This document shows, piece by piece, positions 56,364 to 64,000 of a stretch of DNA of 64,000 bases. Each line of letters begins with the position of its first letter. The first letter of the stretch is position 1. The notes beneath the pieces were generated by a model, which saw nothing but the letters and a program-made list of their open reading frames with translations, was not told the DNA's origin and did not search any database. The translations under genes and the position numbers were made by a program. Source of the DNA: Gnetum montanum (Eukaryota; Streptophyta; Gnetopsida; Gnetales; Gnetaceae); assembly GCA_015680685.1 (NCBI GenBank), contig MNCI01027012.1, positions 452,288 to 516,287 on the forward strand. The letters are read 5' to 3'.

Positions 56364-57966
56364 TGATAAATTGCGTTTTTCATAGGCTATGATATTAGGT
56401 ATCTAATATCAAGGATCTGATATCTTAGCCCTGATATTGGAGCACAAGTTTCAACATCAAATATTTGATATCATGGAATGTGTGCCTACATATAAATATA
56501 GCCAACACTTTGGCACACAATCCAAACATTCCTTTGCCAATAGAGTAGTCAAACCCTTGCAATTTCATTTCATAGTCTTAGAGAATAGTCATTTCATGTC
56601 TGCAGTGTGGATCTATCTTATTTAAGTGGAAATGTACCTAGACACATTCCATGAATAGTAATAAGATCAAGATTGATTCTTATTCATTGCAACACTTTGA
56701 CTTAGATTAAATTTACTTTCCATGAAATTTACTTTTCATGTACATACTTAATATTTAAATTTTCATATATATTAATCAATCAGCAAAATGAGGATGACTA
56801 GTTTTGAGCGTAAACATGTATTCTCTTGGTAATCCCAACAACACTATCACTTGGTTTGCCTAATAGGGTAACTCTTGATAATCCTAGTAGTGGATATGTG
56901 TGTTTAGGATGTGTATGACAAGCTAGGAATAGACACTTATCACTCATAGGCTAGTTTAGACTTTACTTTCCATTGTTAATTAGTTTAAATAATTGATTTC
57001 TTTATTGTCGTTAGGAGTAGCATAAGGTCAAAATAACATCAAGGATCATATGCCTCACTCTAGACTAAATCATACATGACAAAGCTACCACTAGTCCAAG
57101 TCAAAAGGTAGTGAATTGCAATCAAGGCATAATGATCTAGATGTCACAACTAGTTCCATCCATTAAATTTGACCAGATCATGTATGAACACTTGTGATTT
57201 TTATGGTTGGGCAATGATGAGTAGTGGGTGCCCCCTATGCCCAACCAATCACCAACGTTCATGCATGATTTTGTCAACTTGCTATAGTTTCAAACTTATG
57301 CTACTCCTAACAACAATAAGTAAATCAATAATTGAAACTAATTATCAAAGGAAAGTAAAGTCTAAACTAGCCTACAAGCAATGTGTTCGTTCCCAACTTG
57401 TTGTACACATCTTGAACTTACATATCCACTACTAGGATTACCAAGAATTATGCTACTAGGTGAACCAAGTGATAGCCCTACTAGGATTACCAAGTGAATA
57501 CATGTTTATGCTTAAAACTAGTCATCCTAATTCTATTGATTGATTAATATGCATGAAAATGTAAATATTAACTAAGTACATGAAAAGTAAATTGCATGGA
57601 AAGTAAATTTAATCTAGTTCAAAGTGTTCTAATGAATAAGAATCAATCCTGATCTTATTTTCATTCATGGAATGTGTTTGAATACATTGCCACTTGAATA
57701 AGATGCCATACAACTAACTCAGATATACACTACAAGCACTTACTAACTATTCTCTAAGACTAAAGAATAATATTGCAAGGTTCAGCTACTCTATTGAAAA
57801 AGGAATGTTTGGATCATGCATCCAATTATTGTATTTATAAGTAGGCATGCATCTCCCAATATTGGATATCTGATGTCGAAACTTGTGCTCCAATATCTGG
57901 GTAAAGATATCAGATACTCAATATTAGATACCCAATATCTTAGCCTATGAAAAACATGATTTATTA
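56364..57966. mobile_element. Inverted pair of LTRs flanked by a 5-bp target duplication
   Basis: 56364-57213 is an LTR in plus orientation (TGATAAATTGCGTTTTTC...) and 57215-57966 the same LTR in minus orientation, so both outer ends are the U3 start. The arms match along their length ('ttttcataggcta', 'ggagcacaagttt', 'atccaaacattccttt', 'gtcttagagaatag' occur in both, inverse). CCTAT lies directly outside both ends (56359-56363 and 57967-57971). At the centre GGTTGGGCA and TGCCCAACC face each other across 24 bp, which is the U5 end of the right LTR only. Each U3 holds GATATT/ATATC near-palindromes and a TATA box (56486-56498 'acatataaatata'; inverse near 57835). No PBS or coding DNA lies between. 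Confidence 0.8.
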
Positions 57967-57971
57967 CCTAT

Positions 57972-58262
57972 CATTTATCCAACTAAGTCAGTGTATAGGT
58001 ATAATAAATGTATCATGCTAGCATAGTAATCTAACCAATACTATGCAAATAAAGAAACATGAGCTTATCATCATACTAGAGTAGTACATAAATCATATTA
58101 AAGTACTCATACAAACCATCCACAAAGACATCCACATAGCCATAAGGAAGAAAATACATAAAGAGATGAAATTGAGGAAAATCAATACTAATTAAAATGA
58201 TATCAAAAGGTGGGGTATTAAATCCCTCCCTTCTATCCCACCCCCCTTCCCCAATACTATTT
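57972..58262 (-). repeat. Chromovirus 3' LTR start and polypurine tract
   Basis: On the minus strand a purine run GGGGAAGGGGGGTGGGATAG, then AAGGGAGGGA (about 58221-58257), is followed by TTTAATACCCCACC. This looks like the TGTAATACCCC start of Tekay/Del-type LTRs after one change. The LTR continues left until the inverted pair at 57971. Confidence 0.55.
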
Positions 58263-58264
58263 CT

Positions 58265-59500
58265 CCTAAAATATCTCAAAGTAGTTATAATGAACATTAG
58301 CCTTAAGCTTACATGTCACATCCTAAGAATTGTGAAAATTACAAAGTAACTTCACCATAGCTACTACTTTACTCTATAATCTATACTCTACCTAATCTAA
58401 TACTAAAAATATATGCTTAACATATAAAGCATCATCTTGAAACTAAACCTCCAACAAATCTATCACATGACTATTGTCTGGAACACACTTTTGTAGCATC
58501 AAGATGTGAAACATGTTATGAATGCTAGAAAGTAAAGATGGAAAACCCACCTGATACGCCACATTGTTTATCTAATTCAATACCTTGAAAGGACCTAGAA
58601 ATCTCAATGCAAGTTTGTCCTTCCTATCAAAGTGTATTATGCCCTTTATAGAAGACACATGGACAATTGCTTAATCACTTACAACAAACTCCAATGGCCT
58701 CCTTTTATAGTTAGAGTAGAAGACCTAAAAAGCCTACTCAACCTTTAACCACTCCCAAAATAAACTTGATCTACTCATTTGATTTTACAACCAAGTTAGT
58801 GCTAAGTTATTAATGGTTCTCAATTAGTTTTCAATAAAGAAAGGTTTTCATGATCTATTGTATAAGACTTAATATGGACTACATGCAAACCTACTTGATG
58901 TTTATTATTATAGGTAAACTCAACCAATAGTAATAAACTATCCTAGTTGTGTGAGTACTAAAGTGTACATGATTAAATCATGTTCTTCAATACTTGATTT
59001 ACCCTCTTTACCTAGCCATCCAACTCAGGCTAATATGTAGATATCATATTCAACCTCATTCCCAAACTACTTTGGAAAGCACGCTAAAACCAGTAGATAA
59101 ACTTAGCATCTCTTTTAGAAATAATCTTGACTAAGATAGCATGTAACCATACAATCTCTACCAAAACGATACAGGCTATATCCCTAGTACTAGTTATAGT
59201 ATTCAGTGTCAAGGAGTAAGCATACTTAGTCAACAAGCCTACAACCACTAGAATAGCATTCTTCCTACTTCATGTACAAGGTAAACTAGTAATGAAATTC
59301 ATAATAATCATATTTAACTTTCATTATGAGATGAAATGTGACTAGATATAATTACCAAGTTGTTGATGTTCAATCTTGACTTGTTGATAGACTAAGCATT
59401 TTGTCACAAATGTTCCAACTTACTTCTTCATACTAGATTATCAATTTATTCTCTTCAAGAGTTGGTACACCTTTTGACTACCTAGGTGTATCCAAAACTT
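58265..59500 (-). pseudogene. Chromovirus integrase and chromodomain
   Basis: At about 58420-58620 the string NNVAYQVGFPSLLSSIHNMF, then HILMLQKCVPDNSHVI, is the integrase C-terminal region of Tekay/Del-like chromoviruses. It is followed by QDDALYVKHIFLVLD and KVVAMVKLLCNF, which match the start of their chromodomain, ending near 58265. In the core (about 58990-59090) AFQSSLGMRLNMISTY and then VKRVNQVLKNMI show the third catalytic acid region, with Lys where Glu is expected. Stops are many. A chromodomain normally directs insertion to particular chromatin. Confidence 0.75.
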
Positions 59501-60914
59501 TTTTAAAGAAGTATAATTCAATAACTAATACTACAAAGACTTTAGAACACACATGCAATCTTTAAACCAAAGCAATCCATAATGATCTAGGATCACCATT
59601 ATCTCATCCAACTACCTTAACTATGAATACTAAGGATCTCTTTAATGATTCTCCAAAATCTTATTCAACATGTCTAACTAGATCGCAAGGCTATGCAGTT
59701 TTCTAGTGATATGTCTCAATGCATCTATAACAACATTGGTTCTCCCTGAGTAGTACTAGATGATAAAGTTAAACTTGACTAATAACTTCACATGCCTCCA
59801 CTAGTGCACGTTCAACAAAGATTTATCCATGATACACTATAAGCTTTTCCGGTCCATCCAAATCATTAATGTCTTTTTGTAGAGATAGTGATGCTAAATC
59901 TTGAGCATAGATGATATAGTGTCCAACTTAATATTATATGTCAAAAATAGAAAGAATTTTCATGCTTCAGTTGCATACATGCATATGCCACAACCTTACC
60001 TTCATGCATGAGGACACATTTGAATCCTTCAATAGAAGCATCAATGCATACATTCAAAGATTTCTTAGAAGAGGAAGAGATTCAGATGAGGGACAAGATC
60101 AATCTTTTTTCAAACTTATCAAAAATTATTGTACATGATGAATATCATTAAAAATTAGTCTAATTTTACAATATTTTCATCAGGCATAGACTAATAGAAG
60201 AGAATTTCTTAATGAACCTTCAATAGCACTAAGCCAAACCAAGAAAGCTCTACACCTCATCCATGTTTGTAGGGACCAACCAATCATGGATGCCCATGAT
60301 CATAGCAAGGTTTACCTTCACACTTGCTATTGATACCATGTGGCAAAGAAACTAAATTTCTTTTTACTAAATGAATACTTCAATGGTTGAACATGCAATT
60401 GATGCTATGATGTTCGTCCTAGAGCTATTTTGATAGAGAATACACTATGGTGCTATTAGTGAAAACAATGATAAATTAATCCAAGTATGAGCTCATGACA
60501 CCATTCATGAGCTACATGGATACTACAAGAGCATTATTTAGTTCAAATGACATGATCAATAACTCATAATACCCATAACATATCTAGAAGGCTATCTTGA
60601 AAACATCCTTCTTGTGAATCCATACTTGATGATATCTAGACTTAAGATCAATCACAGAGAATATGAAAGCTTCATATAATTAGACAAAGAGATTGTCAAT
60701 GTGTGGTAAAGGATACTCAATCTTTACCATAACCTATTTGAGATAACATTAATTGATGCATAGCCTTAGATTGTCATCTTTTTTCCTAATAAACAAAATA
60801 AAAACATCCCACTCACACAAACTAGAATGAACTAACTCTTTATCAAGAAACTCTTAAATCTAAAATTTTATTCCAACTAATTAAATAGGAAAAACATTAT
60901 GTAGTACCTTTAGA
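59500..60914 (-). pseudogene. Chromovirus RNase H and RT palm (part)
   Basis: YPLPHIDNLF at about 60690-60720, VIDLKSRYHQVWIHKKDVFK at about 60600-60660 and ELLIMSFELNNALVVSM at about 60490-60545 are palm motifs of a gypsy RT. The catalytic box reads FIIVFTNSTIVYS where I-D-D-I is expected, so both Asp are lost. RNase H is expected at about 59700-60300 but only traces are readable. Confidence 0.7.
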
Positions 60915-61825
60915 GTAGGTTCACTCCAATATATAATCACCTTCCAATACTAAATCCAAATATTATAAGAAGATAATTAATTTACTAGAAAACAAGAAAA
61001 CTAGATATCTTCAATTATTTCAAGAGAATATTATAATAGGGTTCCACAACCCACCAAAACATCAAACAATCTCATACACATACAATGCTACAAATCATGA
61101 AGCTCTACAATCATACAACGGTTGTTCTTAATGTAAGACAACCAATAGAGAGTCCCTTTCATAACCCAGGATTGAGATCTTTACACTCAAGACATAAGAG
61201 ATACCAAGCCAACACTCACTTAATTAATCAAGAGCTAAAACACACTCATACACTCTTCACATGTGTTCTCTTAACATATCATGACCTCTTATGATATACA
61301 ATCATGAAACACAATCCATATTAATTAACTAAGTAAGAAAAAAACTCTAAGAAACCTTTCTCAAGCTCAACATGAAGATCCTCTATTGTTTCTCATCTTT
61401 TCTCACCTTTTCTTAGCTATTTACAAACTTGGAATCATAATTTCCAAATTTTTCCTACCTATTTAGGTCATTTCTAGTCTTTCTAAGATGTCTCACTAAG
61501 AAACATGCAATTCTATGGAGACATATTATTCCTAGCTAAGACATCTCCTACTATAGCTAAGATGTCTTGGCCAAATCTAAGACGTCTCACACTAATTTGA
61601 GACATATCTTCTCCAATGAGACATCTCTTCTCTAGTGAGACATCTTACCTAAGATATTTGCAAGTATTTATGATACATTTTCTGACATCCAAGATGTTTC
61701 TCCTAAGAGCTCAAATCTCAAATAAGATGACTCCATGACCTCCAAGATGTCTCTATAAAGTTTAAAACCTACAAAAGCACGCATGTAGAAAAAGAACAAG
61801 GGGACTGGAAGAGGTGTTCCTACAT
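60915..61825 (-). mobile_element. About 0.9-kb insertion in chromovirus RT with AGATGTCTC cluster
   Basis: RT similarity breaks off at about 60915 and resumes at about 61825 with roughly nothing missing, so this block was inserted. It has no coding signal. Between 61480 and 61760 AGATGTCTC and its reverse complement GAGACATCT (with variants) occur about ten times, as in the promoter block at 22365-22560. I read it as a solo LTR of that family, minus orientation likely. A clear target duplication could not be read. Confidence 0.5.
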
Positions 61826-63400
61826 CAACCTTGGATAGAAGCTTCACACTGAGCTTGAAGTTAATCCCAAGCTCAACCTCATGTGTAGGAGGAAAACTAG
61901 ACAACTCCAATCAAAACACCTCTAAGAACTCATGAACTACTAATATCTAGTCAATGTCATTAACACCAAATTCACTAATAGACATTGAAAAATAAAAAAT
62001 GATCTTTCTGTAACAAAGAATAAAAGGATTAGGATGAAATCAATTCCAATTAGACTTAGTGAGGCTTTATGTGCACAACCACTAACATGTCACTAGCTAA
62101 TTTTAAACAGAGTAACTTATGATGATAATCCAAATTTTCAATAAATTAAGTTTATTAATCCATATCCAAGATGACATCATACTCACCTAGGATCATTACA
62201 TGTAAATCACTAAGCCAAGGTAGCTCACTAAGAATAATGGATATGCATTTACAAGCATGATCAATAGCAAGGATACCACCCACAATTTTGAGAGCTATTC
62301 CTCCATTAAGAAGCTCATAATCCAACTATAGATGACTGACTAGCTTCTAATCTACAAACGAATGACTCACACTAAAATCAAAGAGAGTCAAGACATAAGA
62401 AATAAATGTGTTATTTTCATCTTTAGCATAGAATTAGGTTGTACATACATCATTTGGTCTATGATGATATATAACTAACCTTATGTCCTATAAGCTATGT
62501 TGCTATTTGTACGAAATGCTGCTATGGGCTTGACATGCTTTGAAGATCTACCATCTATGTTCCTTGGATAATTTACCTTCTTATAATTAGGTATATCATA
62601 TATAAAGCAATTAGAATAATCATGAAAAATATTCTAACCTTCCTATAAAGAAAATATGAGAGGAATCCATGAGTGGCTCCTCCACTTGCAAATTAGAACT
62701 AACATTGCTACTGAAACCTACGACTACTAGGTCCTCTATCCTACTTGGATCCATTAAGCTTACCCCTAGAAGGAGGATACCTCTTATGGATCCTATCATT
62801 ATGTGTCACTTTAACCTACTAACTTTGATCTAAATAGATCATCTAGACCTACAAATCCTTGTATGTCTAAAGATGGAGATGAAGAAGATGATCTATGGTC
62901 AATGTGCGTAACCTACAAATGAACCATTCTACACATGTAGCCTCATCTTGAATAACATGGATCACATATATACTAAGCTCTAAAAACTTCATGTTTTACT
63001 TTAAAACAGTATTATTACCTTGGTAAAGTGATAATATTTCTCTTCCTTGACATGCACATACTTAATAGGAATGTAGCACTTCTTGAACACCTACAAAAAA
63101 GCATCTTAAAGAATTCCATTATTCTTCTAACTCTCAACCTTCTCCTAGGTTATCCACAAATGACTAGTTATGCATTTGAGCTAGTACATAACCAATTGGA
63201 TCTATTTCTTAGAAGAATATTTTAATAATTTAAACACTTTTTCCAACTTATCAAACCATTGAATAGCTGCAGTGGAATCTTTCTCATTGATGAATATGGG
63301 AGGTTCTAACTTATGAACTTATTCCATAAGTTTCTACTATTACTAAAATTACTATCAAAGTTTGGAATATGCAAATGACATTCTGTCTACTATTAAAAGA
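61826..63400 (-). pseudogene. Chromovirus RT start, protease and gag
   Basis: VVHEFLEVF, a stop-containing gap and SFPPTHEVELGINF (61840-61960) are the start of RT. TLFDFSVSHSFV at about 62360-62400 is the protease active-site region, with D-F-S in place of D-S-G. AAIQWFDKLEKVFKLL at about 63225-63290 is the capsid domain. Frames are broken throughout. 62480-63200 should hold the zinc knuckle and gag linker but no motif is readable. 63400-63715 holds nothing I recognise. Confidence 0.65.
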
Positions 63401-63715
63401 ACTCTAATAGATGCCAATAGATATTAACTTAAGGAACCATAGCTTCATGTTAGGAGGAGGATTGTTATTGACCAAAGTTCCAAGCCCAAGCTCTACTTCC
63501 TTGACATGGATGTTTGGATCATGATTAAGAGTTGATGTAGAATTTAAGGGTCCTACACATGCATTCCTACTAGATCTATAGAATCTAATCTTTTCCTTAA
63601 CACAAAATCATAAATTAATAGGGACTTCTAGAAAAATCTATTTTTTAATTCCAACTTGTAACACTATTCCTACCTAACCTAAGTAAAGAAGACATTACAT
63701 CGACCATAAGAATAC

Positions 63716-64000
63716 ACTCAACCATAAGAATACGAGCATGCATGTGTGATCCGGTCGAACTCCGTAGACTAAATGCCTTAGCATTCGTTCCCACTTACTG
63801 GACACACCCTGAACTATGCAACTGTGGCTTACCAAACGCTAATCGTTACTGGGATCACCACACGTAACGCAAGTGCTCGAAGTGGTCATACTGAGGCACC
63901 TATTTAGCTTAAGTGTGATAAGCAGCCGATTCCTTAGCTAGCCGTACACACCCGTGGGTGCTCGTAACTAAGTCGTACTTATCACACGTTCTAGCCTAGC
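63716..64000 (-). repeat. LTR of the element 1 type, with internal deletion, running off the window
   Basis: 63716-63781 matches 3724-3792 and 63782-64000 matches 3991-4215 with few differences, so about 195 bp present in element 1 are missing here. The first about 20 bp of the LTR are also absent, and a short phrase 'accataagaatac' is duplicated at 63703-63732. It is the copy closest to the LTR of element 1. Confidence 0.8.

Noticed and set aside
57169-57435. 88-codon plus-strand frame
   Set aside because: It runs across the centre of the inverted LTR pair and is non-coding LTR sequence.

Overview
The window is nuclear DNA from a plant, most likely a seed plant with a large, repeat-rich genome. 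A gymnosperm is possible but cannot be settled from this sequence. The evidence is AT-rich spacer DNA, several nested Ty3/gypsy LTR retrotransposons of plant-specific lineages with tRNA-Asp-type primer sites, heavy C-to-T decay, and one intron-containing gene of plant SUN-domain type. I see no rRNA or tRNA gene, no CRISPR array and no bacterial operon structure.

Layout: 1-4547 is an Athila/Tat-like element on the minus strand. Its 772-codon gag frame is open, but RT, RNase H and integrase are missing. It lies against a Pif1/Helitron-type helicase tail (4550-4855, plus). 5327-8908 is a minus-strand SUN-domain nuclear-envelope gene whose exons 2 and 3 are open and whose exon 1 is damaged. A second, also damaged exon 1 lies at 10981-11712, with an LTR insertion (9562-10735, plus) between them. 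12850-17158 is a gag-only relative of the first element. 17159-27600 holds an integrase fragment, LTR-like sequence and divergent repeats. 27610-31907 is another decayed gag-protease element. 31920-34000 is tandem-repeat DNA, and 34000-38840 is mostly unassigned.

38842-46411 is a Tat/Ogre-like element with gag and protease, in which two 32-bp tandem arrays sit where the rest of pol is expected. It is fused at a truncated-LTR junction to the only element with all domains (46412-56092, minus), whose integrase and frames are dead. 56364-57966 is a pair of LTRs in inverted orientation flanked as a unit by the same 5 bp (CCTAT). It sits inside what looks like the LTR of a decayed chromodomain-bearing chromovirus (about 56093-63400, minus). 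The window ends in another LTR of the first family.

The element proteins together describe the usual retrotransposon cycle: gag particle, protease, reverse transcriptase/RNase H and integrase. No copy here is complete, so any that move would need proteins supplied by another copy. The most interesting recurring pattern is that nearly every LTR carries, just upstream of its TATA box, a cluster of short palindromic motifs whose sequence differs completely between LTR types while its position is kept.
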